Positions 15,701-25,719 of a stretch of DNA of 64,000 bases are shown here, one piece after another (position 1 is the stretch's first letter; every line of letters starts with the position of its first letter). Location of the stretch: NCBI GenBank assembly GCA_963665575.2, contig CAXXDW010000003.1, forward strand, positions 930,001 through 994,000, written 5' to 3'. The translations under genes and the position numbers were made by a program. Source of the DNA: Rariloculus sp963665575. Its GTDB lineage: Bacteria; Pseudomonadota; Gammaproteobacteria; Steroidobacterales; Rariloculaceae. The notes below the pieces were generated by a model. It was given only the letters and a program-made list of their open reading frames with translations, made no database searches and was not told the origin of the DNA.

Positions 15701-17714
15701 TCATCGAAGCGCCCAAAGCACTCCCGCCTGAATGCCCCACAGGGAGGTGTTCTCGGTGTCCGAGTCCAGTCCCACCCCGAAGTCGCAATCCAGCGTGGCG
15801 CTTATGCGTGGTGAGAACTCCTTGACGGCGCCGACCTGCAATCGTGCCCAGGAGTCCGCCAGTCCGGAGCGAAACCGGTATCCGTAGGCAGTGATCTCAC
15901 TGTCTTCCTCGAGATCATGCGCGACCTCCACATCGAAGTGCAGCCGGACCCCGGAATCCGGCAAGACCATGCCGATCTCGAGACCCAGCGCCGCTTCCAT
16001 GGCCTCGTCCCGCTCCTGCCGCACGGCGACGCCGTCGGCGTCGGTGAAGCGATCGAAATCCACGGCGGTCCATGCCATGCGCAGTCGCGGCGTCATCCGG
16101 AAGTCGCCCCGTTCGAATTGCCAGCCTGTTTCTCCCGACACCCCCCAGGAGCGGCCGTCGACGTCGGTCGACAGGTTTCGCCGGCGGTAGTCCACATCCG
16201 CGTCCCAGAGGCTGAATCGCGCCTCCGCTGCCGCATACGGCCCTTGTTCTCCAGTCCAGGTCAGGCTCAGCTCGCCGCCGTAACCCGTCGCCCGGGCGTT
16301 CGACTCCGCCGGACTCCGGCCGTTCTGAATGTCCGCATCGACCCGGACCAGGTGGCCGGATATCCCCACCCGGAGTTTGCGGCTCGGTCCTTCGAGCGGC
16401 CGATGAAGGCCAACCTGCAGCTCACTGCGGCGCTCCTGCCAGCGCCCGCCATCAAACGGCTTGTCGTCGGCATGCGCGTTTTCGTTGCGCCGGCCCTCCA
16501 TGCCGCACCCACAACCATAGACCGCGCGGGTCGTTGTCCGATAACGCATCGTGCGCTTCAACCCGGTGGCGCCAGGTGCGGTCGAACCGTTCGCGCATGA
16601 GTTCGGTGAGCACCGAATAACCGTAGATCTGGGCGAATGCCTCCGTCGCGTTCCAGTAGCGGGCGCGCTGCAGGAACGTCTGCGGGTCTTCAAGCCATTC
16701 CGCGAAGCCGACCCGCCGGTTGTCGGTCAGGTAATTGACTCGAGCGTCAATGCACTCTGCGAGGCTTCGGTCGTCCTTGTCGAAAGCGAAACCGCCGTAC
16801 TCCACCACCGGATCGAGTGCCGTCACGACAAAGCGGGAATCCGTGTTGCGAGACGCCTCCCGGTTGCCCAGTTCGCCGCGGGCTATGGCATCCACGCGAG
16901 CGCTCTCAAGAGCGTCCAGTTGATCCTGGTCGGTGGCCGTGATGAGCACTTCCTTTACGGTGCCCTCGGGCCCCTCGATACGCACACGGCTCGCCAGGTT
17001 CTCGCTGGCGCCCGCCGCGGTGATCCGGTAATCGGCGCTGCCGTCGGCGGCAAGGACAGTGCCATCGGCCAGATGAATCCGGGTTCCCGGCGCCAGATTG
17101 CCCTCAGTGCCCACCACGCCGGTCAACACCAGCAGCCGGTGCTCGCCGGTTGAACTGCCCAGCGCCGCAACCCGCGCGTCCGCCAGGTCGCCATGAGTCG
17201 CGTACCGTTCGGCGTCTTCAGCGCGTACGAGCAGCGATTGTCGAAACGTGATGTGGCCGGAAGTGAACGCCACCTGCTCCACACCATTGGCGTCACGCGT
17301 GCGCGATTCCAGAATGGTGATGCCGCCGCCCGTGAAATCGTAGTCGGGGCCTGCGGGGCGCAGCCAGATGTCCGGCCAGATGCCGATGCCCCTGCGGTCG
17401 AACGCAAGACCGGCGTCCGCCATGGTCTCCAACGCCGTCAGCAGGTTCGCCTCGTAACCGAGATGGCTATGAAATGCGGGGCTGTCCGGGTCCGGGTTCT
17501 CGCTGAAGCTCACCGGTCGGAAGTCCGCAAAGAACCCGTAATTCAGCCGCCGGTCATCCTCGACACAGGTTTCCGCGGACGGGCGTGGCCCATCCGTTTG
17601 CGCCAGCGCAGCCGATGCTCCCAACGCACACAGGCCGACGCACAGGCGCGCCGCCGCGCGAATGCGATGTTGTGTTGGCTTGGCGACTCCGTGCGATCGA
17701 CGCCACCCCGCCAA
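15701..17714 (-). pseudogene. Frameshifted solute-binding-protein/beta-barrel fusion (paralogue of 54006-56018)
   Basis: Two overlapping frames together match the intact 670-residue protein along its length. The upstream frame gives a signal peptide (LCVGLCALGASAALAQT), a periplasmic binding-protein-like domain (GYEANLLTALETMADAGLAF, GHITFRQSLLVRAEDA, DALESARVDAIARGEL) and ends shortly after VRHGG. The downstream frame resumes with RRNENAHADDKPFDGGRW and runs through the barrel to LWALR. One frameshift near 16497-16510 therefore separates the domains. The TTG at 17714 aligns with the TTG start of the intact copy. Whether this is natural decay, programmed frameshifting or an assembly error cannot be told here. 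Confidence 0.8.
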
Positions 17715-18262
17715 ACCAAACGTGCAATCTCTGACGGTGCCTGACTCGTAGTCGTTTTCTCCTTTTGTTGGCGAGACCGCAATCAAGCGCATTTGCTTGC
17801 GCGTGCCCTGCGAGTCGGCGGCGCGCGGGCCCGGCTTTCGCTGACGGATAGATCGTCGTTTAGGCGCACCACATGTCACGAGGCCGTGGCAGGACTTGCT
17901 TGATCGCATGGGCTCTTAAGACGATTCGTGGGCGGTTCGCGAATACAGGGCACTGTGTGTGACTCCTGACGGAAAGACAAGCACTGAGCGCTGCAATTCA
18001 AATCTCGGACACGATCACACTGACAACGTCACCCCGAATTTCCTGAGAAACCACGCAAGAGAGTCTACAGCATCCCCGGGGCGGCTCACCCCCTTCACTT
18101 GGGTGGCGAGATTTGGGCAGCATTTCCATAGAGTTCATTCAATGAGAATGCAGGGAGGATTTAACTGTCGGTGGAATTGTCACGTTAAGTGAGGGTTGGC
18201 GGCACTGGGTGGATGAGAGCCAGAAAGTCCTTGGTTTACCGTCATGAGTTTCTCGGGCACGT

Positions 18263-18303
18263 CATCCGCTACGCGGTATGGCCGTACTATCGTTTCTGCC
18301 TCA
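18263..18303 (+). repeat. 41-base inverted repeat, left arm
   Basis: Matches the reverse complement of 18724-18764 at 35 of 41 positions; similarity stops on both sides. Arms are 420 bases apart, with no transposase-like frame between them. Confidence 0.6.
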
Positions 18304-18723
18304 TTAGTTTTCTCGAGCCGTTGATCAGAATGAGCATTTCATGGATGGCCTGGCCCAGAAACAACGAAACAAGATAGCCGCGGCCCCGTTCTCTCCCAAG
18401 CTACTCAAGCAATAGTGCCGAGTACCTCGGTGGATTGTCACCGATAAACTCGGAAGCAACGCTGCCGCGCATCGCGAGGTGATGATTTGACCTGCGTGCA
18501 CGCAAGGTATGCCTCAGCCGGGAATCGCCGCGCCCATCGAAAGGTTGGCGTGCGGCGGTCCGAATCACAGGCTGTATCGACGAGCCGCGGATCGCCGGCT
18601 GGAGCCGATCGATTACGTAGCCTATTCGAATGGACGGACCGAATCGAATGTATCAGTGCCGCACAGATTCGTACGAGACCCCGATTCATCGTTCGGCAGG
18701 CAGACTCCAAACATCCCGATAAC

Positions 18724-18764
18724 TGAGGCAGAATCGATAGCACAGCCATACCGCGTGATGGATG
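18724..18764 (-). repeat. 41-base inverted repeat, right arm
   Basis: Partner of 18263-18303. Both arms contain CGCGGTATGGC and TTCTGCCTCA in opposite orientation. They could be ends of a small non-autonomous element. Confidence 0.6.
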
Positions 18765-19154
18765 GTGTCGTAAAGAAAGCAAAAGCGAGGACACAGGGAG
18801 ATTCCGGGTTTCACCCATGAAGTGCGGCCGACCCGGCCTTGATGTGACAGTTTGCCGGCCGCGATCACTTCCCTCGATTATTCGCTGACCCGGCGCGCAT
18901 TCAATGTGTGGTTACCGGTATCGGCATTTGAGTCCCCACTACCAGCATGCAGTAAGTACAGCTCGACCGCCTCGCGCTCGATGCGGAAATTCCAAACGGT
19001 TCTTGAATCGAGTGTCGACGCGCAAGAAAACTCGAGAACATTTCCCGGATCCGGGAGATTTCGGTGTGCCGCGGTCACTGGAACAGGGGGCCGCTCCCGC
19101 GACCCCCTGTCCACACCTTGCGCACCGCCCGTAAACGGTCGCGCGGGCTCCAGG

Positions 19155-20891
19155 CTACGCCTGGGGTCGCCCCGCCAGCGCTTCGCGCAGCATGGCGAAC
19201 ATCGCCGCGGCCAGCTCGTCCACTCCGCTGACCGTTGCCGTCACCGGAAACAGCGCCCGCATCGTCTTCGGGTCGGTCCCGATGCCGATGCCCAGCACCT
19301 CGATGCCTCCCGCCCAACACCTGCGAATCGCCGCCTGCGTGGCGTCGGAGTTGTACGGATGCCCGTCGGTGACAACCAGGCAGATCTTGCGCGATTCGGG
19401 TTGCATGAGGAGCTGTTCGACCCCCCACAGCAAGGCTTCCAGCATCGGCGTGCCTCCGCGGGCCTGAAGGCTCGCGTAGTGCCCGGCGGTGCGGCGCACG
19501 GACTCGCCGAAGCGCGTCAGCGGCTCAACGTCGTACGCGACGCCCGGAAAGGCCGCGGCGGCAAGGCTCACGCCCTGAATCTCCGCGAGCCCCAGACCGC
19601 ACGCCAGCGCGCTTTCGCGCGCCAGTTCGATCGCGCCGCTCATCGAGCCCGAGCGATCGAGCAGAATCTGCACGGCAGTATTCACCGCCACGCCCTTCGT
19701 CTTGTTCACGAAGAGGCGCGGATCGCCCTTCATCGCCCGGACCAGCCGGCCGTCATCGAGGCGCTTGCCGCGCCGCGCCGGGGTTCGGCTCGCCCGCTTT
19801 GCGGCCGCGAGAAGCCCCCGCAACCGCGTCCGCAACGCCACCGTCGCCCCGGAGACCTTCGCGATCTCGTCGACGCCGGTCCCGCTCACCGCGGTGGGGC
19901 TCGAGGCGCGGCCGACAGCGGCGCCGGCGCCGCTGGACGCGTTTTGTGCCGCTTCCTGGCGCAAGGCTTCGCAGGCGGCTTCGCCCTGCCCTTTCGGGCC
20001 GGACTCACCGTCGTCCTGCAGCAGTTCCCGCAGTGCGTCGGCCATTTCGTGCGCGTTCCGGCCGGCCTCTTCGTTGCCGTCGGCGTCGGACTGCCCTTCC
20101 GGGCGGCCTTCGGCCTGACCGGCACCGCTTTCGCTGGAAACGTCGCCGCCTTCGCCTTGACCCCGGGTTGCCCCCGGGTCGGACCCGTCGGCGGTCTCGC
20201 CGTCTCCGGGAGCGCCGCCGTCGCTCGGCGGCTCGGCTTGCCGTCGCTGCTCAGCCTCCTCTTCGCGAACGAAGCGGACAATGTCGCGCGCCAGTTGCGC
20301 TGCGTCCTGCGTGCTGCCCAGATCCTTGATCTGTCCCAGCGCCGCACCCACGCGGGTCGCCAGACCCGGTGGAACCGCGTTGCGAAACGCCTCTTCGGCC
20401 GTTTCGGCCGGCGCCTTGAGCGCGTCCGGCCCCAGCACGTCGTAGCGGCCTCGAAGCAGCACGTAGGTGCCCATCTTTTCCGCCAGGGACGCATCCGGCG
20501 CCGACGTAGCGCCCAGGTCGCCGTTCCTGACCAGGATCTCCGTCAACCCGCTAAGGTCGCCGGCGAACCCCGGGTACTCGTCACCGAGCGCCTTCTCGAT
20601 GCGGACGTCCTCCAGGATGTTCGTGAACATCTGGTGCAGGCCGTCATCCGGCTGGTAATCGTCCATGTCCGTGTACCGGACATGGGCCGCCTCGTGCTCG
20701 AGATACCCGAACGCCAGCGTTGCGAGCTCATCGGACGGTCCGTCGACCGGCAGCGCGGGCAGTTGGATGTGTTTGCCATCCGTGTACGCGTCGCTGCCGC
20801 CGATTTCCACCGTCACGTCGAGCTTCCGCCCCAGGGCGCGCGCCAGGATCGGCAGCGCGCCCTGAATCGTGCGGTGGTCCCGCCGCAACAT
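19155..20891 (-). CDS. CobT-like VWA-domain protein (ICE MoxR/VWA module)
   Basis: A 578-residue protein. The N-terminal region carries a metalloprotease-like HEAAHVRYTD motif (LEHEAAHV), as seen in CobT relatives. A long acidic Gly/Asp/Glu-rich linker (residues ~195-300) follows, then a VWA domain with an intact MIDAS (ILLDRSGSMSG, later GGTPM and VVTDGHP). CobT/VWA proteins work with a CobS/MoxR-type ATPase, encoded here four genes upstream. In SXT/R391 homologous genes lie beside the recombination genes; a cobalamin-synthesis role is unlikely. The ATG overlaps the preceding stop by one base (TGATG). Confidence 0.8.
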   Translation of the reverse strand: MLRRDHRTIQGALPILARALGRKLDVTVEIGGSDAYTDGKHIQLPALPVDGPSDELATLAFGYLEHEAAHVRYTDMDDYQPDDGLHQMFTNILEDVRIEKALGDEYPGFAGDLSGLTEILVRNGDLGATSAPDASLAEKMGTYVLLRGRYDVLGPDALKAPAETAEEAFRNAVPPGLATRVGAALGQIKDLGSTQDAAQLARDIVRFVREEEAEQRRQAEPPSDGGAPGDGETADGSDPGATRGQGEGGDVSSESGAGQAEGRPEGQSDADGNEEAGRNAHEMADALRELLQDDGESGPKGQGEAACEALRQEAAQNASSGAGAAVGRASSPTAVSGTGVDEIAKVSGATVALRTRLRGLLAAAKRASRTPARRGKRLDDGRLVRAMKGDPRLFVNKTKGVAVNTAVQILLDRSGSMSGAIELARESALACGLGLAEIQGVSLAAAAFPGVAYDVEPLTRFGESVRRTAGHYASLQARGGTPMLEALLWGVEQLLMQPESRKICLVVTDGHPYNSDATQAAIRRCWAGGIEVLGIGIGTDPKTMRALFPVTATVSGVDELAAAMFAMLREALAGRPQA

Positions 20892-21827
20892 CAGAAGTAC
20901 AGCGGGGCTCTCTCCCCCGCGTCCTCTCGAGGCGCCGCCGGCGTCGGCGGCGTCGCGCCGTTCACCCGGGCGTCCGGCGTCGGCTCGATTGCCGAATCCG
21001 TCTGGACGCCCTTGAGCGCCCCGAACCGGGCAAGCTGCGCCTCGTTGCCGAGAAGGTTCAGCAGCCCCACCACGTCGACGAGATCGCCTCCGGCAATCTC
21101 GCCGCTCTTCGGCAGCGCGTCGCGCACGGCCCTGACCCGGTCGAGCACCGGGCGAATGCTGCCGTCCAGATAGGACAGCGCGCCGAGCTTGTCGGCCGCG
21201 ACCCGGATGACCCGGATCGCCCGCTGCCCGACGCGGGGCCTTGCCCTCGAACGAGCGCTTCAGCGCCGTGCGTGCGAACACGGCAACCTCGTGGTAGAGC
21301 TGGCCGGTCAGACCGCCCACGGCCCGTTGCAGGCCCTCACTCGCGACCGCAGCATCGTCAGACGCCGGCGCGATGCGAAACACCTGAAAGTCGAACTGCA
21401 AGCGCTTGGCGATCCGGTCCACGTCCGGCGGGCAGCGGCGAATCGCCTCTTCCCATTCGGGATGGTCCCGGACCCACTTGTCGATCATGTTCCCCAGCCC
21501 GTCGACCACGCGTTGCGCGGCCGAGTCGAACTGCGTCTTCAGCTCGGTGAGCGTTGCCACGATCTGCTCGAGGTTGGCCTCGTCGGTCGCGTAGCCGCCC
21601 AGGAATTTCACCGCGACCGCCTCGCAGGCGCGCTCCGCGCGCCGCTTGATGTTCGCCAGCTCCCTGAGCGCGGCGGGATCGCACAACTTGAGCGATCCCA
21701 TCGACGCCACGTCCTCCGGGGGCAGCCCGGTCGCCAGGTCGCCCAGATCCTCCGCGTGCAGTCTCCGGCGGCCGGTCCACAAGTTGCAGGCCAGCATGAT
21801 GCACACGGTCTTGTTGAGAACCTCCAT
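20891..21827 (-). pseudogene. DUF3150-type protein gene with an internal frameshift
   Basis: A strong ribosome site (GGGAGGAACGAGA) precedes ATG 21827. The first frame (MEVLNKTVCIMLACNLWTGR...FDFQVFRIAP...TALKRSFEGKA) has the DUF3150 flavour of ICE cobS-neighbour proteins. It turns into Arg/Gly-rich nonsense at about 21225-21245. The +1/-1 frame then continues sensibly (RAIRVIRVAADKLGALSYLDGSIRPVLDRVRAV) to a TGA at 20891 that overlaps the VWA gene start. Reassembled length is about 312 residues, normal for the family. The break lies in a run of C and G bases, so a sequencing error is a real possibility. Confidence 0.7.
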
Positions 21828-22064
21828 TCTCGTTCCTCCCGGCGCCGTAGCGCCTTGAGACCCGACCGCACCGCTGTCGCGATGCGCCCGGGCGCTTTCC
21901 ACACAATCCCGCCCCGCAAGGCGCGATCGGTCCCGTTGCTGTTTTTTTCGATGGCCAGCAAGCCATTCGACAGCGCCGGGCGGCGCTGCCAGGAAAAACG
22001 GTACTCGCCGGAACCCTCCGCGAAGGGCTCCGGCCAATACCGGCCGGGCTCACCGACACACGCC

Positions 22065-22088
22065 GCGGGGGAGGTAGCCCTCCCCCGC
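22065..22088 (-). terminator. Perfect stem-loop after the WGR-like gene
   Basis: A 10-bp perfect stem (22065-22074 with 22079-22088) and a 4-base loop, starting 13 bases after the stop of the 22101-22871 gene. No T-tract follows, so it may stabilise or process mRNA rather than terminate. Confidence 0.5.
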
Positions 22089-22100
22089 AACGTCGGGGCT

Positions 22101-22871
22101 TCAGAAGTAGATGGCGGGACGTGCGTCCTGCATCCGGCTTCCGGCCGCTCGTATTCGATGGCACAGGCCGAGTTCCACCGCGATCGCCTCGGTCACCTCG
22201 AGCGGGCCGGCCTCGCAGCCCACCCAGGGGTCGCTGACCCTGAGCTCGATCGTGAACGCCGCAGCGTCGTCGTCGGCGAAACCGACCGCCTCGGGGTGTT
22301 CCCGGGCGAGGCGCATGAGCACCAGCACCGGGACCACGCCCTGGGCGCGCGTCACCGTGCCGCCGCCGCGCCAGACTCCCGCGTCGCCGCCGGCTCCGCT
22401 GGAATCCAGTTGCCACACGCCGGCGGGCGTCTCGACAGCGATTCCAAGGGTGCTTTCGGGCTCGTCGTCCGACCCCGTACTCGCCAATGGCGTCGCGTTG
22501 ACCCCGGCCTTGCCGAGCGCCGCGACGATCTCGTCGAGAAGCGCCGCCATCTTCGTCCGGGGCACAGGAATGTTGGCCTCCCAGTAAAGGCGGCTCCCGG
22601 GGGCGTGCCTCGTCATGTTCAGCCGCCCCTGGGTGTAGTCGCCCCAGCCGACCGCGACATAGCCGTCCGCGACTTTTCGCTCGGTCTGCATGACGACTTC
22701 CGCCTCGGGGGTCCCGTCCTGGCAGTTCGCCGCCGCGATCTCGATGGTCCTGGCCAGCCCGCCCGTCGGTCCGACCCGCATCTCGACCCCGTGGATCGTG
22801 GCCCGGATCGCCCAGTCCTGTGACGTTTTCGGGTCGTCACCGCGGCGGTAGACCCTGTACAAATCCGCCAT
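22101..22871 (-). CDS. WGR-like domain protein of the CobS/CobT module
   Basis: A 256-residue protein with GGAGG before ATG 22871. The first ~80 residues (LYRVYRRGDDPKTSQDWAIR, then RVGPTGGLARTIEIAA and ERKVADGYVAVGWG) resemble a WGR domain, a nucleic-acid or ADP-ribose-associated module found in PARPs and in MoxR/VWA-linked bacterial proteins. The rest contains VPRTKMAALLDEIVAALGKAGV and a C-terminal region of unknown fold. It lies between cobS-like and DUF3150 genes, all on the minus strand, so it is probably the DNA- or substrate-sensing partner. The WGR call is tentative. Confidence 0.6.
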   Translation of the reverse strand: MADLYRVYRRGDDPKTSQDWAIRATIHGVEMRVGPTGGLARTIEIAAANCQDGTPEAEVVMQTERKVADGYVAVGWGDYTQGRLNMTRHAPGSRLYWEANIPVPRTKMAALLDEIVAALGKAGVNATPLASTGSDDEPESTLGIAVETPAGVWQLDSSGAGGDAGVWRGGGTVTRAQGVVPVLVLMRLAREHPEAVGFADDDAAAFTIELRVSDPWVGCEAGPLEVTEAIAVELGLCHRIRAAGSRMQDARPAIYF

Positions 22872-22893
22872 ATCGGCCTCCTTCGACCGTTGT

Positions 22894-22917
22894 GCCCGGG
22901 AGCGCGAACTCCCGGGC
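22894..22917 (-). other. Perfect stem-loop ahead of the WGR-like gene
   Basis: A 9-bp perfect stem (22894-22902 with 22909-22917) and a 6-base loop, 22 bases upstream of the start codon. It lies in the mRNA leader and could influence translation. Confidence 0.45.
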
Positions 22918-23068
22918 GTCCTGTCCCGACAGCGGCCGCGTGACCGCTGTCCCCTCCGGCTGCTTGTTTGACGTGGCCAGCTCGCCACGGTGGCCGCGCC
23001 CTGGGGCGAGACCGGCAATCCCGTCCATCGGCGAAACCCACCTCGATGGGCTTCGCCGAAGGGCGGGC

Positions 23069-23090
23069 GCCCGGGGGATCACCCCCGGGC
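23069..23090 (-). terminator. Perfect stem-loop after the cobS-like gene
   Basis: A 9-bp perfect stem (23069-23077 with 23082-23090) and a 4-base loop, 15 bases past the cobS-like stop codon. No T-tract. Confidence 0.5.
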
Positions 23091-23105
23091 CCGCACTTGC
23101 CGCGA

Positions 23106-24101
23106 TTACCGCGAATCGCTCGAGTCCGGGTTCGTGAACCCCGTCCCGAGCTTGCCTTCGGCAATCTTGACCATCGCGAGCTTCGTCGCGGGGTCGTCGT
23201 CGGCGCCGTTCAGGTGCGCCAGCGCCAGCGTGTCCATGAGCGCCGACGGCGAGTTGCGGTAGGCATAGGCCAACCTCGCCCACCGGACCAGCGCGCGCGT
23301 CGACATCGGAAACGGCAGCGCCGCGTTGGACGTCGAGTTGCCCATGAAGCCCTTTCGGTACTCGTTGGCCACGTCCACCATCGCGTCGATCAGCGAGGCA
23401 TCGAGCCCCGGCACCACCCGCTTGAGCAGCGACTTTTCCCGCCGCTTCGGCAGGTAGAGCGCCCTGACCTTCACGAAGCGGTCGAGCAGCGCGATGTCCT
23501 GCGGCTTGGCGCCGTTGTAGACGCCGAGCTGATCGCCCCGAAGGGCCGTGTTGCCCGTCGCGGTGATCCTGAAGCCACGCATCGGCTTCACGACGTCCAC
23601 GCCGCCCACGCCGGTGACGACCGGCTGCCCCTGGAGGACTTCGTAGAAGCCCGACAGGAACGCCGGATCGGCGCGGTCGACATCGTCCGCATTGAAGATC
23701 CCCGGATACCCGAGCACCCCCATCGCCTGCGGCAACATCCCGTAGGACGTCACCGTGGTGCCGTCCACGAGGTCCGTCGTGGTCAGCACGTCGGCGAACT
23801 CGAGCCCCTCGTAAACCGTCCGCTCGTAGAACGGGATGTTGAGGGCCGCCGCAAAGTTGCGCAGCAGCGCCGACTTGCCCGCCCCGGTATCGCCGTACAG
23901 GTAAAACCCGTCGAGCTCCGGGTGCTCCCACCAGATGACCAGCGGCAGCAGGCTTCTCTTGTCCCACACCCAATGGGGGTCGGACTCCGGAACGTGTTCG
24001 TTCCCCGAGGGCTCGTAGCCCTCGATGAACTGGTCCTTCGGGAAACCCCGGCCGAACCACTCGCTGAGGGACTTCGCGACCCTCGTCAGTTTGCTCTGCA
24101 T
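23106..24101 (-). CDS. CobS/MoxR-type AAA+ ATPase of an ICE module
   Basis: A 331-residue AAA+ protein with AAGGAGA before ATG 24101. Walker A is GDTGAGKS (residues 70-77). The Walker B region is IFNADDVDRADP (about 135-146), where the usual hhhhDE is replaced by N-A-D-D, a form seen in MoxR/CobS relatives. Sensor-1-like TATGN (FRITATGNTAL) follows. The order with DUF3150 and CobT/VWA genes matches the s070-s072 region of SXT. It should remodel a substrate presented by the VWA partner. A link to B12 synthesis is not supported, as no chelatase gene is present. Confidence 0.85.
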   Translation of the reverse strand: MQSKLTRVAKSLSEWFGRGFPKDQFIEGYEPSGNEHVPESDPHWVWDKRSLLPLVIWWEHPELDGFYLYGDTGAGKSALLRNFAAALNIPFYERTVYEGLEFADVLTTTDLVDGTTVTSYGMLPQAMGVLGYPGIFNADDVDRADPAFLSGFYEVLQGQPVVTGVGGVDVVKPMRGFRITATGNTALRGDQLGVYNGAKPQDIALLDRFVKVRALYLPKRREKSLLKRVVPGLDASLIDAMVDVANEYRKGFMGNSTSNAALPFPMSTRALVRWARLAYAYRNSPSALMDTLALAHLNGADDDPATKLAMVKIAEGKLGTGFTNPDSSDSR

Positions 24102-24116
24102 TTGCAGTTCTCCTTC

Positions 24117-24140
24117 GCGCGGCGGCCGTGACCGCCGCGC
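24117..24140 (-). other. Perfect stem-loop between the 24146 gene and cobS
   Basis: A 9-bp perfect stem (24117-24125 with 24132-24140) and a 6-base loop in a 44-base gap, directly before the cobS ribosome-binding site. Confidence 0.45.
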
Positions 24141-24145
24141 ACCGA

Positions 24146-24574
24146 TTATTCGTAACCCAACGCGGCCAACCTGTCCGGGGCGACCTGCCGGAGCACCCGC
24201 TCCTGGACGATCGCCGGGTCAACCTCGTGCGCTTCCCGGCAGCAGCGCTGGAAACTCAGCGGACCGAGGTACTTCAGCACCCGGTCCGGTACCAGCCGTT
24301 CCGCCACCCACTCCAGCGCGTCCTGCCGCGTGTCCCCGGTGGAACGATCGTCGTTGAGCAGCCTGAGCTGCTCGACCAGATACCGCTCCTGGATGATCAG
24401 CAGTTCCTCCGGTGTGAGTTCAGGGTCGTACCCGTCCGGGTAGTCGAACCCAAGCTCCAGCGTGACTCCGATCAACGCCTCAACGGCGTGGTTCGGGGTC
24501 CCGCCCTGCCCGCAGCGGGTGGCCACGGCGGCCCGGACAGGGGCCCCGGCAGGGACTCCGGTCGCGCGGCTCAC
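24146..24574 (-). CDS. Small conserved-looking protein between nuclease and CobS genes
   Basis: About 142 residues from a GTG at 24574 that overlaps the nuclease stop (GTGA), with AGGAG upstream. The first 25 residues are Ala/Arg-rich. The body looks structured and helical: HAVEALIGVTLELGFDYPDG, EELLIIQERYLVEQLRLLND, DALEWVAERLVPDRVLKYLG, SFQRCCREAHEVDP. No catalytic motif was recognised. Tight coupling to the RecB-like nuclease suggests a joint function. Confidence 0.65.
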   Translation of the reverse strand: MSRATGVPAGAPVRAAVATRCGQGGTPNHAVEALIGVTLELGFDYPDGYDPELTPEELLIIQERYLVEQLRLLNDDRSTGDTRQDALEWVAERLVPDRVLKYLGPLSFQRCCREAHEVDPAIVQERVLRQVAPDRLAALGYE

Positions 24575-25437
24575 GCCGCGCTCCTGTGCTCGCCGGCGGC
24601 CGGGAACGCCAGGCCGGACGTTTCTCCGTAGGTGCACAACCGTGCGAAATCGCACATCTGGCACGGAGAGTTGTAGGCGTGGCGCGAGACCCGCGGGAAT
24701 CGCCCGCGCTGGATGTCCTCGCCCAACCAGAACAGCTTCTGCTTGAACTCCTCGATCTCCGCGTCCGTCCGGCGGTCCACCAGCACCTCCCGGAGGACGG
24801 GGTCCTTCTTCTTCAGCAGGTCGAAAAAACCGAGCTTTTCCACCGGGGGAACCGCCAGTTCGCCGGCGTTCTCGTCCACCAGGTACTGATAGCCGGTGAG
24901 CTGTAGGCTCTGCCCGGTGTACAGCGCGCTGTGCGCGACCGCCGCGGTCTTGATGTCGACAACGGCGAACTCCGCCAGGGCGGTGTACACCGCCACGTCG
25001 ATCTTGCCGCGATACACCACCCCGACACGGTCGCGGGTGCCGAGATCGGCACTGAGCCACCGGTCGGTCAGCGGTGCGCCGTCGTTGTCGGTGGCTACCG
25101 TGAACCCGGTTTTCTTCCAGCCGGTCTCAAGGCGTTGCATCATCCTTTCGCCGATCGTCCGGAAGTGATCCGGGCCCCGGGTCGCCGGGTACTCGATCCG
25201 CTCGTTCTCGCGCGCCCTGTCCCACAGTTCCAAAAAACGCCGGTCGGGCGCGGCGGGGTCGGTTCCGGCCGCGAGGCTGTTCAGATACTCCCTCACGGCC
25301 TCGTCGATGGCGGACCCGAAGATCAGGTTCGCCGCCGTGGCCTCCCGCTTGACGCCGTCGATGTACCGGTAGCGGTACATCCGGCGGCAGTCGTCGGCCG
25401 CAATGACCCGCGACGCGCTCAACTTCAGCTTGCGCAT
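24571..25437 (-). CDS. RecB/Cas4-like PD-(D/E)XK nuclease with Fe-S cysteines
   Basis: A 288-residue nuclease with AAGGAGGA before ATG 25437. The catalytic core is visible as D147 (GKIDVAV) and D161-I-K163 (VVDIKTA), followed by the Q-x3-Y motif (QLTGYQYL, Q179, Y183). C17 plus C259-x2-C262-x5-C268 form the four-cysteine pattern of AddB/Cas4-type nucleases that bind a 4Fe-4S cluster. It should be the exonuclease of the element's recombination system, filling the position of SXT exo, but belongs to a different nuclease subclass from lambda exonuclease. Confidence 0.85.
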   Translation of the reverse strand: MRKLKLSASRVIAADDCRRMYRYRYIDGVKREATAANLIFGSAIDEAVREYLNSLAAGTDPAAPDRRFLELWDRARENERIEYPATRGPDHFRTIGERMMQRLETGWKKTGFTVATDNDGAPLTDRWLSADLGTRDRVGVVYRGKIDVAVYTALAEFAVVDIKTAAVAHSALYTGQSLQLTGYQYLVDENAGELAVPPVEKLGFFDLLKKKDPVLREVLVDRRTDAEIEEFKQKLFWLGEDIQRGRFPRVSRHAYNSPCQMCDFARLCTYGETSGLAFPAAGEHRSAA

Positions 25438-25685
25438 CGGTCCTCCTTGGGCGCCTCGGCGCCCGTTGTCCCGTCAAGGCAGACCGATGCCCCGTCGGGG
25501 CGCGATCGCCCCCGGACGGGGTGACACATGGAACAATCCGATCCGACCGGGTCGTCTCGAATTGCACAACAGGCTGGGTTACGGGCCAGCCCCCGGACAG
25601 CAGCGCGAACGCGCTGCCTCAATAAAACCCTTTCCGGGCGGTCCCCTGTGCACCCGCCGTGGCGGGCCCGGGGGCCGCTCGGAAA

Positions 25686-25711
25686 GGGAGGGACGCTCGC
25701 GCGTCCCTCCC
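25686..25711 (-). terminator. Perfect 11-bp stem-loop, terminator-like
   Basis: The stem (25686-25696 with 25701-25711) has a 4-base loop, eight bases after the stop of the 25720-26526 gene, and is followed on the minus strand by TTTCC. It is the most terminator-like of the module's hairpins. The remaining gap to the nuclease start holds a further 7-bp hairpin at 25449-25464. Confidence 0.55.
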
Positions 25712-25719
25712 GGATTCGC

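Larger units (their letters stand above)
17715..19154. other. 1.4-kb gap without convincing genes, less GC-rich
   Basis: Only short frames with no recognisable motif are present on either strand. Part of it (about 17930-18430) is visibly richer in A/T than its surroundings. It contains the 41-base inverted repeats listed separately and separates the relaxase/regulator part of the ICE from the DNA-metabolism module. It is probably an insertion scar or decayed DNA. Confidence 0.5.
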
